From: CAKVLS01 sp045605365
GTDB taxonomy: Bacteria > Bacillota > Clostridia > Christensenellales > UBA1242
Assembly (NCBI GenBank): GCA_045605365.1
Contig: JAZUPV010000061.1
Coordinates: 1-15,386, forward strand
Reading direction: 5' to 3'
DNA: 15,386 bases
Every line of letters starts with the position of its first letter. Position 1 is the first letter of the stretch. A program made the translations under genes and the position numbers. Positions 7,703 through 13,916 of the stretch are shown in pieces. Under the pieces are notes generated by a model, which saw nothing but the letters and a program-made list of their open reading frames with translations, made no database searches and was not told the DNA's origin.

Positions 7703-9229
7703 ATGAACGAAAAATTTTGTGCATTGATTATACTTGATGGTTTTGGAGAAAACCAACGTACAGAAGGCAATGCTATTAAACTTCAAGGCACACCTTTTAT
7801 AGATAGTCTAAAACAAAAGTACCCATATACAACTTTGGGTGCTTCTGGCGAAGACGTCGGCATTATCGAAGGGCAAATGGGTGATAGCGAAGTTGGTCAT
7901 ATGAACATAGGTGCAGGTAGAGTAGTTACTCAAAACTTGCTTCGTATCAACAACGCTATTAAGGACAAATCGTTTTTTACCAACCCTAGCATCGTAGAAA
8001 TGTTCAAATATTTGCAATCATCTAACAAAGACTTGCATCTAATAGGTCTGTTGTCAGATGGTGGTGTACATAGCCATTACAAGCACCTATTTGCATATAT
8101 ACAAATGGCTAAAGAATACGGCATCAAAAACGTATATATTCACCCTATCACCGACGGTAGAGATACAGGTGTACGTACAGGTGTCGGTTATATCAAACTT
8201 CTTACAGAAGAAATCGCACGTCAAGGTATAGGCAAAGTAGCTTCTCTTAGTGGTAGATTGTATGCTATGGATAGAGAACAAAACTATGACAGAACTTGGC
8301 TATACTATGATGCTATTGTTAACGGCAATGGTATCTATAAAAACTCTGTACAAGAAGCTATCCAAGACAGCTATGACAATGATATTACAGATGAATTTGT
8401 AAAACCTTATGTCATACTAGACAATGGCAAAGCTCACACAATACAAGATGGCGACGGTATTATAGTGTTTAACTATCGCAAAGATAGACCTAGACAAATA
8501 CTTAATGCTTTCTTAAAATCAGACTTTGACAAGTTTGAAACCAAAAAGTTTGATAATCTAAAAATTCTTACAACAACCAGTTTTGACAAAACTTTTGATT
8601 GCTTGGTTGCTTTTGAAGATAACACCCTTGATGAGTGTTTATCAGAGATAGTTAGCCGTCAAGGTTATCGCCAAGTAAAAGTTGCCGAAACTACAAAATA
8701 TGCTCACGTAACATATTATCTAAATGGTACAGTAGAGCCACCTTTTGATGGTGAAGACAGAAAACTATTTGACAGTGACAAAGTAAAGAACTTTGCCGAA
8801 AAACCACTTATGCAAGCAGGCAAAATAGCCGATTATGTTTGCGATATGGCAAAGAGCGGTGAGTACAAACTTATCGTTGCTAACATTGCCAATGGCGATA
8901 TGATAGGTCATACAGGTGATATGCAAGCAGCAAAAATCACTGTTGAAGAAATAGACAACAGAGTAAAACAAATCGTAACTTGCCTAAATAGTCTTGGTGG
9001 TACAGTTATAGTAACAGCAGACCACGGCAACGTCGACGAGATGATTAACGACAAGGGCGAAGTTTCTACCAACCACAGTCTAAACCGTGTACCATTTATC
9101 TTGGTTAACGATAGTCTTATCGGTACTACTTTAAAAGAAAATGGCAAGTTATGTGATATCGCACCAACTATACTAAAATTACTTGGAATAACCAAACCAG
9201 CAAAAATGACTGGCGAAGAGTTGTTTTAA
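7703..9229 (+). CDS. gpmI: 2,3-bisphosphoglycerate-independent phosphoglycerate mutase
   Basis: Interconverts 3- and 2-phosphoglycerate through a phosphoserine intermediate; members of this alkaline-phosphatase-fold family need Mn2+. The 508 residues match the family length. Visible sites are the metal ligand in LDGFG (Asp12), the catalytic Ser62 in GDSEVGH (60-66), the DGRDT substrate loop near residue 150, and TADHGNVDEM with Asp440 and His441 near the C-terminus. The ribosome binding site AAAAGGA lies in the last codons of pgk and the intergenic gap is 2 bases. In many Firmicutes the order is pgk-tpiA-gpmI-eno; here gpmI precedes tpiA and eno is not adjacent. Confidence 0.97.
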   Translation: MNEKFCALIILDGFGENQRTEGNAIKLQGTPFIDSLKQKYPYTTLGASGEDVGIIEGQMGDSEVGHMNIGAGRVVTQNLLRINNAIKDKSFFTNPSIVEMFKYLQSSNKDLHLIGLLSDGGVHSHYKHLFAYIQMAKEYGIKNVYIHPITDGRDTGVRTGVGYIKLLTEEIARQGIGKVASLSGRLYAMDREQNYDRTWLYYDAIVNGNGIYKNSVQEAIQDSYDNDITDEFVKPYVILDNGKAHTIQDGDGIIVFNYRKDRPRQILNAFLKSDFDKFETKKFDNLKILTTTSFDKTFDCLVAFEDNTLDECLSEIVSRQGYRQVKVAETTKYAHVTYYLNGTVEPPFDGEDRKLFDSDKVKNFAEKPLMQAGKIADYVCDMAKSGEYKLIVANIANGDMIGHTGDMQAAKITVEEIDNRVKQIVTCLNSLGGTVIVTADHGNVDEMINDKGEVSTNHSLNRVPFILVNDSLIGTTLKENGKLCDIAPTILKLLGITKPAKMTGEELF

Positions 9230-9239
9230 AGGAGAAATT

Positions 9240-9995
9240 ATGAACAAAAAAGCTATCATTGCAAACTTCAAAATGAACAAAACAAATACAGAAGTTCAAG
9301 AATATCTTAAAGACCTTATACCAATGGTACAAGGCAAAGATGCCTTAATCGGTGTTGTGCCAAGTTTTGTATGTGTTAATACCGCAGCGCAAACTGTCAA
9401 AGATGCCAACATCTTAATTGGCGCACAAAATATGAACGAAAACGACAGCGGAGCATACACTGGCGAAGTTAGTGCTAATATGCTTGTTGATGCTGGCGCA
9501 AAAATTGTTATCTTAGGTCATAGCGAACGCCGTGCTATCTATGGCGAAACTGACCAAGTTATCAACCAAAAATTATTAAAAGCTCTTAAAGTTAACCTAA
9601 TATCTGTGCTATGTATTGGCGAAAGCTTGATGGAGCGCAACAGTGACAAAACCACTGAAGTATTAGATAGACAACTTTCTCTTGCGCTAAAAGATGTCTA
9701 CGCTAACGAATTCAAAAACATCATTATCGCATACGAACCTGTCTGGGCTATCGGTACAGGCAAAGTCCCTACTGACGAGCAAATCAAAGACGCTATGGCA
9801 ACTATAAGAAGCACTATCGAGAGATTATACTCTAAAGAAACCGCCCTTAATACAACTATCTTGTATGGTGGCAGCGTTAACGAAAAGAACGCTTCTCAAA
9901 TCGCCAATATCGAAGGCGTTGATGGTTCGCTAGTTGGTGGAGCATCACTAGATACAGGCAAATTTACTACAATTATCAATAGTTTTGTTAGATAG
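9240..9995 (+). CDS. tpiA: Triosephosphate isomerase
   Basis: Interconverts dihydroxyacetone phosphate and glyceraldehyde-3-phosphate in the cytosol. The 251-residue TIM barrel is the usual size and keeps the whole active site: Asn9 and Lys11 (NFKMN), His94 in GHSERR, Glu166 in AYEPVWAIGTGK followed by the flexible lid, and the phosphate-binding YGGSV. AAAGGAG (9228-9234) overlaps the gpmI stop codon and sits 5 bases before the ATG. It is the last gene of the symporter-pgk-gpmI-tpiA unit. No hairpin terminator is visible after it, and a strong promoter for the next gene starts 18 bases downstream. Confidence 0.98.
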   Translation: MNKKAIIANFKMNKTNTEVQEYLKDLIPMVQGKDALIGVVPSFVCVNTAAQTVKDANILIGAQNMNENDSGAYTGEVSANMLVDAGAKIVILGHSERRAIYGETDQVINQKLLKALKVNLISVLCIGESLMERNSDKTTEVLDRQLSLALKDVYANEFKNIIIAYEPVWAIGTGKVPTDEQIKDAMATIRSTIERLYSKETALNTTILYGGSVNEKNASQIANIEGVDGSLVGGASLDTGKFTTIINSFVR

Positions 9996-10012
9996 TCTCA
10001 ACAATTACTACA

Positions 10013-10041
10013 TTGACAATAGTATGGTTTTGGTATATAAT
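10013..10041 (+). promoter_or_regulatory. Consensus promoter for the 71-aa membrane protein
   Basis: TTGACA (10013-10018) and TATAAT (10036-10041) are both perfect and 17 bases apart. Transcription should start near 10048, just before the ribosome binding site. This is the strongest promoter in the window by match to consensus. Confidence 0.85.
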
Positions 10042-10066
10042 ATCTACACAATAAGGAGATAAAGTT

Positions 10067-10282
10067 ATGTTTGAAAGTGCAATAACAGATTTTACCAATT
10101 TTTTGCGTAACATTGACCATACAACCAGAATACTTGTTATTGGTATTTGTATGATATTTGCGTTGTGGACACTTATTTCTTTTATTAACAAAAATGTTCA
10201 AAAGACCAAAGTTGTGTGGTTACAATTAGCTGTATGTATACTTTGTATAGTAGCTGCCATACTTTTAGCGGTTTTTCAGTAA
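10067..10282 (+). CDS. Small two-helix membrane protein of unknown function
   Basis: I do not recognise this 71-residue protein. It has an amphipathic N-terminal stretch (about 1-20), a first hydrophobic helix at about 21-41, a short basic loop (NKNVQKTKVV), and a second helix at about 50-70 that runs to the C-terminus. AAGGAG (10053-10058) with an 8-base spacer and the perfect promoter upstream strongly support it as a real gene. It lies between tpiA and secG. The two-helix layout is superficially like SecG or SecE, but no SecG motif is present, and secG follows as a separate gene. A role linked to the translocon is a guess from position only. Confidence 0.8.
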   Translation: MFESAITDFTNFLRNIDHTTRILVIGICMIFALWTLISFINKNVQKTKVVWLQLAVCILCIVAAILLAVFQ

Positions 10283-10300
10283 AATTAGACAGCGATTTAG

Positions 10301-10329
10301 TTGTTTAAATAGCATTTTTATGATAAAAT
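10301..10329 (+). promoter_or_regulatory. Promoter for secG
   Basis: TTGTTT (10301-10306) and TAAAAT (10324-10329) are spaced 17 bases apart, with a predicted start near 10336. It lies between the 71-aa gene and the secG ribosome binding site, so secG can be transcribed independently. Confidence 0.55.
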
Positions 10330-10358
10330 ACTAGTTGAATTTTAAGGAGAAGACAAAA

Positions 10359-10658
10359 ATGTACAACTTACTTGCTAGTTTGCCTAACTGGGTCATCAAT
10401 AGCTTTCCTGTTATACGTCAAGTATTGATGGTTCTTATTGCGGTAGCTGCCGTTGCTCTTATAATTGTAGCACTTATCCAACCAAGCGAAGGCGAAGGTG
10501 GAGCAAATGTTATTACCGGTACCAATGAGAGTTTCTATTCTCAAAACAAAGCAAATTCTCGTCAAGGTATGCTTAAGAGATTAACAATTGCACTTGCTGT
10601 TTTTATTGCGGTATGCGTAGTTATTTACTTTATTTTGACTGCAATTTATAAAGGCTAA
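10359..10658 (+). CDS. secG: SecG, preprotein translocase subunit
   Basis: A small subunit of the SecYEG channel that aids SecA-driven protein export. From the ATG at 10359 it is 99 residues. The first helix (about 20-43) ends in the SecG-like IIVALIQPSEGEGG turn. A cytosolic loop with FYSQNKANSRQGMLKRLT follows (compare the G-x-FLxRLT of other SecGs), then a second helix at about 74-96. A longer reading frame from a TTG at 10335 exists, but AAGGAG (10344-10349) lies inside it with correct 9-base spacing to the ATG, so the ATG is the start. secG beside rnr, smpB and ssrA is a classic Firmicutes arrangement, which strengthens the call. Confidence 0.9.
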   Translation: MYNLLASLPNWVINSFPVIRQVLMVLIAVAAVALIIVALIQPSEGEGGANVITGTNESFYSQNKANSRQGMLKRLTIALAVFIAVCVVIYFILTAIYKG

Positions 10659-10664
10659 TATAAA
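10635..10664 (+). promoter_or_regulatory. Promoter for rnr, inside the end of secG
   Basis: TTGACT (10635-10640) and TATAAA (10659-10664) each match consensus at five of six positions, with an 18-base spacer. Transcription should start near 10671. That point lies within the 5' arm of the hairpin at 10665-10702, so an RNA from this promoter could not form the full hairpin. Confidence 0.5.
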
Positions 10665-10708
10665 AAGAGTGGGAAAAATCTATTATGTTTTTTGCCACTC
10701 TTATTTTT
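10665..10708 (+). terminator. Terminator hairpin between secG and rnr
   Basis: AAGAGTGG (10665-10672) pairs with CCACTCTT (10695-10702). A G-G mismatch and five more A-T pairs (10674-10678 with 10689-10693) extend the stem inward to a 10-base loop. ATTTTT follows. The T run is interrupted by one A, so termination may be partial and act as an attenuator for rnr. Confidence 0.75.
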
Positions 10709-10725
10709 CTATTTAGGAGAAAATT

Positions 10726-12843
10726 ATGATTAAACAAAACGTTCTTGACTGTCTACAAACCAACAACTTTCACTATGACGGTCTTAATGAACTATCTGCA
10801 CTTATCGCAGACAAATTAGATTTGCAAAAAGCACACGTCAACGACGCCTTGAGAGAACTTATCCAAGAAGGCGATATATACGAATACGACAAAGGTCAAT
10901 TTGCGTCAATTCGTTCGTTAGGTATGGTCAAGGGCAAGCTAATCGGCAATGCCAAAGGTTTTGCTTTTGTAGAGCCACTTGATAGTACCGAGCAAGATGT
11001 GTTTATCCCTGCAAAAAATATCAACAACGCTATGAACAACGATATAGTTCTAGTAGAACTTGTCAAAGATTATGACGAAGGTGCAGAGAAGAGCGACGAA
11101 GGCAGAGTTATCAAAATTTTGTCTAGAGAAACTGACCAAATAGTAGGTACTTATCAAAACTTCAAAAACTTTGGTTGGGTTGTACCTGACGACTCAAAAT
11201 ATAACAAAGATATCTTTATCCCAGGTGGCAAAAACCTTGGTGCAAAAGACGGTGACAAAGTTGTCGTTACCATAACCAACTACGGCGGAGAAAAGAAACC
11301 CGAAGGTTTTGTCAACGAAGTTATCGGTGACCCAGGTGCTCCGGGCAATGACGTTTTGAGTTTGATGCGTCAATACAAAATCTACGAAGAATTCCCAAAA
11401 GATGTCTTAGAATATGTACGCAAAGTGCCACAACAAGTTAGCGAAAACGCTAAGAAAAACCGTAAGGACCTAACCGAACTTGTGACATTTACTATTGACG
11501 GCGAAGATGCAAAAGACCTTGACGATGCTATATCTCTAAGCGTAGAAAACGGCATCTACAAACTTGGTGTGCATATCGCTGACGTTGGTCACTATGTTCA
11601 AAAAGGCAGTGTCTTAGACGAAGAAGCTTATAAACGTGCAACAAGTGTTTACTTCTGTGATAGAGTAGTGCCAATGTTGCCAAAAGAACTTTCTAATGGT
11701 ATTTGTTCTCTTAACGAAGGTGTCGAAAGACTAACTATGTCAGTATTTATGGATATTGACGCAACTGGTAAAGTAATTAACCACGAAATTTGTGAAAGCT
11801 TTATCAAGAGCCGTCACCGTATGACATATACTTCTGTATTTAAGATTTTAGAAGGTGACGAACAAGAAAGCGCTAAGTTTGCTGATATTAAAGAAACTAT
11901 CTTGCAAATGGGCGAACTATCTCAACTACTTTCTGACGTTAGAGACGCTCGTGGAGCTATCGACTTTGACTTCCCAGAGACTTACCTTGTCATTGACGAA
12001 CGTGGCAAACTTGTAGATGTCAAAGCTAGAGAACAAAACCGTGCTCACAAACTTATCGAAACATTTATGGTTATCGCCAATGAGACCATTGCAGAACATT
12101 TTGACAAGTTAAAACTACCTTTTGTATATCGTGTTCACGAAAAGCCAGACGCTGACAAAATGACAACCTTGTTTGCTTTCTTAAACTCTTTTGGCATACA
12201 TTATGACTGTGACTTAAGAGATGTTAAGCCTATGGATTTAAAACAAATCTTAGCTGGTATTGAAGAAAAGTCTTACAAAGATGTTATCAGTTCTGTTATG
12301 CTAAGATCACTTAAAAAAGCAAGATACGTGCCAGAATGTCTTGGTCACTTTGGTTTGGCTAGTACATTTTATTGTCACTTTACTTCACCTATTAGACGTT
12401 ATCCTGACTTATGTATACATCGTATAATCAAACAATATCTTCACGAAACACTAAAAGGTCAAGTTGTAAACGAATATAAAGATTTTGTCGCAAAAGCTTC
12501 TGTTCAATCTAGCGAAAGAGAAAAACTTGCCGAAGAGATGGAGAGAGCAGTTGACGATATGAAAAAGACCGAATATATGGCACAGTTTATCGGTCAAAAA
12601 TTTACTGGTATTATCTCTGGTCTTAACCAACGTGGTATATTCGTTATGTTAGAAAATACCTGCGAAGGTGTCTGCAACCTAGACAACTTGCCAAACGACA
12701 ACTATGAGTATGAAGATACCACCTATACTTTGATAGGTACTCACAACCGTTTTAGACTAGGTGACAGGGTAGAGATAGAAGTTGTTGATACCAACCTAAG
12801 AGAGCGCAAAGTTTTCTTTAAATTTATAAAAAAGGTATTTTAA
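10726..12843 (+). CDS. rnr: Ribonuclease R
   Basis: A processive 3'-to-5' exoribonuclease that degrades structured RNA and works with tmRNA/SmpB on nonstop mRNA. The 705 residues contain, in order: an N-terminal winged-helix part (about 1-60); two cold-shock-type OB domains (about 65-210, with GNAKGFAFVEP and a second FGWVVPDD); the RNB catalytic domain from about 245, with the Mg2+-binding aspartates in DGEDAKDLDDA (about 258-268) and the HFTSPIRRYPDLCIHR motif; and an S1 domain from about 626 (FTGIISGLNQRGIFV). It stops soon after the S1 domain, so it lacks the Lys-rich tail of E. coli RNase R (813 residues) and is shorter than the Bacillus enzyme. AGGAGA at 10715-10720 with a 5-base spacer supports the start. 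Confidence 0.96.
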   Translation: MIKQNVLDCLQTNNFHYDGLNELSALIADKLDLQKAHVNDALRELIQEGDIYEYDKGQFASIRSLGMVKGKLIGNAKGFAFVEPLDSTEQDVFIPAKNINNAMNNDIVLVELVKDYDEGAEKSDEGRVIKILSRETDQIVGTYQNFKNFGWVVPDDSKYNKDIFIPGGKNLGAKDGDKVVVTITNYGGEKKPEGFVNEVIGDPGAPGNDVLSLMRQYKIYEEFPKDVLEYVRKVPQQVSENAKKNRKDLTELVTFTIDGEDAKDLDDAISLSVENGIYKLGVHIADVGHYVQKGSVLDEEAYKRATSVYFCDRVVPMLPKELSNGICSLNEGVERLTMSVFMDIDATGKVINHEICESFIKSRHRMTYTSVFKILEGDEQESAKFADIKETILQMGELSQLLSDVRDARGAIDFDFPETYLVIDERGKLVDVKAREQNRAHKLIETFMVIANETIAEHFDKLKLPFVYRVHEKPDADKMTTLFAFLNSFGIHYDCDLRDVKPMDLKQILAGIEEKSYKDVISSVMLRSLKKARYVPECLGHFGLASTFYCHFTSPIRRYPDLCIHRIIKQYLHETLKGQVVNEYKDFVAKASVQSSEREKLAEEMERAVDDMKKTEYMAQFIGQKFTGIISGLNQRGIFVMLENTCEGVCNLDNLPNDNYEYEDTTYTLIGTHNRFRLGDRVEIEVVDTNLRERKVFFKFIKKVF

Positions 12844-13014
12844 TCTACCAAAAAACATATAAAAATAGCTAAAAATAAAGTTATAAAAACAAAACTACTT
12901 TTTAACTATAAATTTATTAAATGCATTTTTTTGGGGTAAAAAATGCGAAAAAACATTAATTTTACCCCTCAAAAATGCAATTTTTTTAAATTTGCCCTTT
13001 AAAAAATAGAATTT
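12844..13014 (+). other. AT-rich intergenic region between rnr and smpB
   Basis: No open reading frame of note is present. The region contains a large inverted repeat with a T run (12922-12987) and further short G and C tracts, CCC at 12995-12997 and GGG at 13026-13028, which are the only GC-rich blocks in an otherwise A/T sequence. The smpB promoters begin at 13015. Confidence 0.6.
12922..12987 (+). terminator. Long inverted repeat with T run; probable terminator or attenuator after rnr
   Basis: TGCATTTTT (12922-12930) pairs with AAAAATGCA (12971-12979). Inside it, after a 2x2 mismatch, GGGGTAAAA (12933-12941) pairs perfectly with TTTTACCCC (12960-12968) around an 18-base loop. Seven Ts follow at 12981-12987. 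The 18 pairs plus the T run fit an intrinsic terminator for rnr. The 5' half can also fold alone: GCATTTTTT (12923-12931) with AAAAAATGC (12938-12946) around TGGGGT, which excludes the long hairpin. Confidence 0.65.
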
Positions 13015-13044
13015 TTAACAAAATAGGGTATTGCAAAATATAAT
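13015..13044 (+). promoter_or_regulatory. Upstream smpB promoter (P1)
   Basis: TTAACA (13015-13020) and a perfect TATAAT (13039-13044) are separated by 18 bases, with a start expected near 13051. This transcript would carry the smpB ribosome binding site AGAGGTG (13059-13065). Confidence 0.5.
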
Positions 13045-13058
13045 AATCGTGTTATAAT
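13031..13058 (+). promoter_or_regulatory. Downstream smpB promoter (P2)
   Basis: TTGCAA (13031-13036) and a second perfect TATAAT (13053-13058) are 16 bases apart. The predicted start near 13065 would cut off most of the AGAGGTG ribosome binding site, so a transcript from here would be nearly leaderless. P1 and P2 overlap and probably cannot both be occupied. Confidence 0.45.
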
Positions 13059-13071
13059 AGAGGTGTGTTAA

Positions 13072-13512
13072 ATGAAAATTGTTGCTTCTAACAAAAAAGC
13101 ACACTTTAACTACCATATTTTAGATACGTATCAAGCTGGTGTCGTGCTTAAAGGTAGCGAAGTCAAATCTATAAGAAATGGTGGCATCAATCTTAACGAT
13201 AGTTTTGTTGTGATAAAAAACAACGAAGTCTTTGTTAAAAATGCTTATATCAAACCTTATGACAAGACTGCTAGTTTTATACCAGACCCAAGACGTGATG
13301 TAAAATTGCTGCTTAATCGTAACGAAATATTAAAGTTAAAGCAAAAAGTAACTGAAAAAGGTCTTACCTTAGTACCAACAAAAGTTTATTTTGAAAAAAA
13401 CTTAGTTAAGATAGAAGTTGCTTTGTGCAAAGGTAAACAATTATTTGACAAAAAAGATGCTCTAAAGCAACAAGACATCTTAAGAACTAATTTGCGTCAA
13501 ATCAACTATTAA
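13072..13512 (+). CDS. smpB: SmpB, tmRNA-binding protein
   Basis: Binds the tRNA-like end of tmRNA and delivers it to stalled ribosomes, starting trans-translation. The 146 residues match the family length. Signatures are NKKAHFNYHILDTYQAG near the N-terminus, then LKGSEVKSIRNG, the LNDSFVVIKNNEVFVKNAYI beta strand, DPRRDVKLLLNRNEI, and EKGLTLVPTKVYF, with CKGKQLFDKKDALKQQD leading into the C-terminal tail. That tail occupies the empty mRNA channel in known structures. AGAGGTG (13059-13065) with a 6-base spacer supports the ATG. The tmRNA gene begins 15 bases after the stop, and its likely promoter lies in the last smpB codons. Confidence 0.97.
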   Translation: MKIVASNKKAHFNYHILDTYQAGVVLKGSEVKSIRNGGINLNDSFVVIKNNEVFVKNAYIKPYDKTASFIPDPRRDVKLLLNRNEILKLKQKVTEKGLTLVPTKVYFEKNLVKIEVALCKGKQLFDKKDALKQQDILRTNLRQINY

Positions 13513-13521
13513 ACCTATTAT
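13492..13521 (+). promoter_or_regulatory. Likely ssrA promoter within the end of smpB
   Basis: TATTAT (13516-13521) ends 6 bases before the mature tmRNA 5' end at 13528, the right distance for transcription to start exactly there. The -35 match, TTGCGT (13492-13497) with an 18-base spacer, is weak (three of six positions). Confidence 0.45.
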
Positions 13522-13527
13522 ATATAT

Positions 13528-13869
13528 GGGGGCGATTTTGGTTTTGACGGAGAAATTGAAATTTTGGTAAAGCGTGCCACAGGTATCGGCTGTGTAATAA
13601 CGATAAAAAAATTAAACGCAAACAATAATTCTTGCCTAGCTGCAGCGTAATGTAGCTTGTCTATTATAAATGTGCTCAAAGTTTATTATAGGCATCAATA
13701 TTTGAGCGACTCTCTATAGTTTGCCAAGGCTGTAGGGTAGTATTATTGGCTGGTTAAATTGAGTTTGCTGATTGACAAAATTTAACGAGACTCTTTCAAT
13801 CTCCTGCGCACGGAGAAAAGCCAGAATTTGTTTTTTCGGACGCGGGTTCAACTCCCGCCGCTTCCACCA
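13528..13869 (+). ncRNA. ssrA: tmRNA (transfer-messenger RNA)
   Basis: The RNA rescues stalled ribosomes, acting first as an alanine tRNA and then as a short mRNA. The 5' GGGGGCG (13528-13534) pairs with CGCTTCC (13859-13865), followed by encoded ACCA, to form the acceptor stem. The T arm is GCGGG-TTCAACT-CCCGC (13842-13858). A 9-bp helix joins 13559-13567 to 13821-13829. Four pseudoknots fit: PK1 (CACAG 13578/CTGTG 13590; ATCG 13585/CGAT 13601), PK2 (13661-13670/13682-13691; GCTCAAA 13674/TTTGAGC 13701), PK3 (CTATAG 13714/CTGTAG 13730; GCCAA 13723/TTGGC 13746) and PK4 (GTTAAATT 13753/AATTTAAC 13779; GAGT 13761/ACTC 13790). The tag frame starts at GCA 13618, after TAAAC, and ends at TAA 13648, giving ANNNSCLAAA. 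At 342 bases the size is typical. The D-loop reads TTTGAC instead of TTCGAC. No GC-rich terminator is seen downstream. Confidence 0.97.
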
Positions 13870-13916
13870 GTGGAAAATTATTTTTTAAAAATTATTTGTT
13901 TTTAGGAGGATTCTCA

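Noticed and set aside
10335..10358. TTG start for SecG
   Set aside because: AAGGAG at 10344-10349 fits the ATG at 10359, and the predicted transcription start (about 10336) would exclude the TTG.
13870..13903. Terminator after ssrA
   Set aside because: Only an imperfect A/T-only hairpin is present, with no GC stem, so I cannot call a terminator.
13896..13916. TTG start for the 473-aa protein
   Set aside because: The strong AGGAGGA site lies inside this extension and is correctly spaced for the ATG at 13917.
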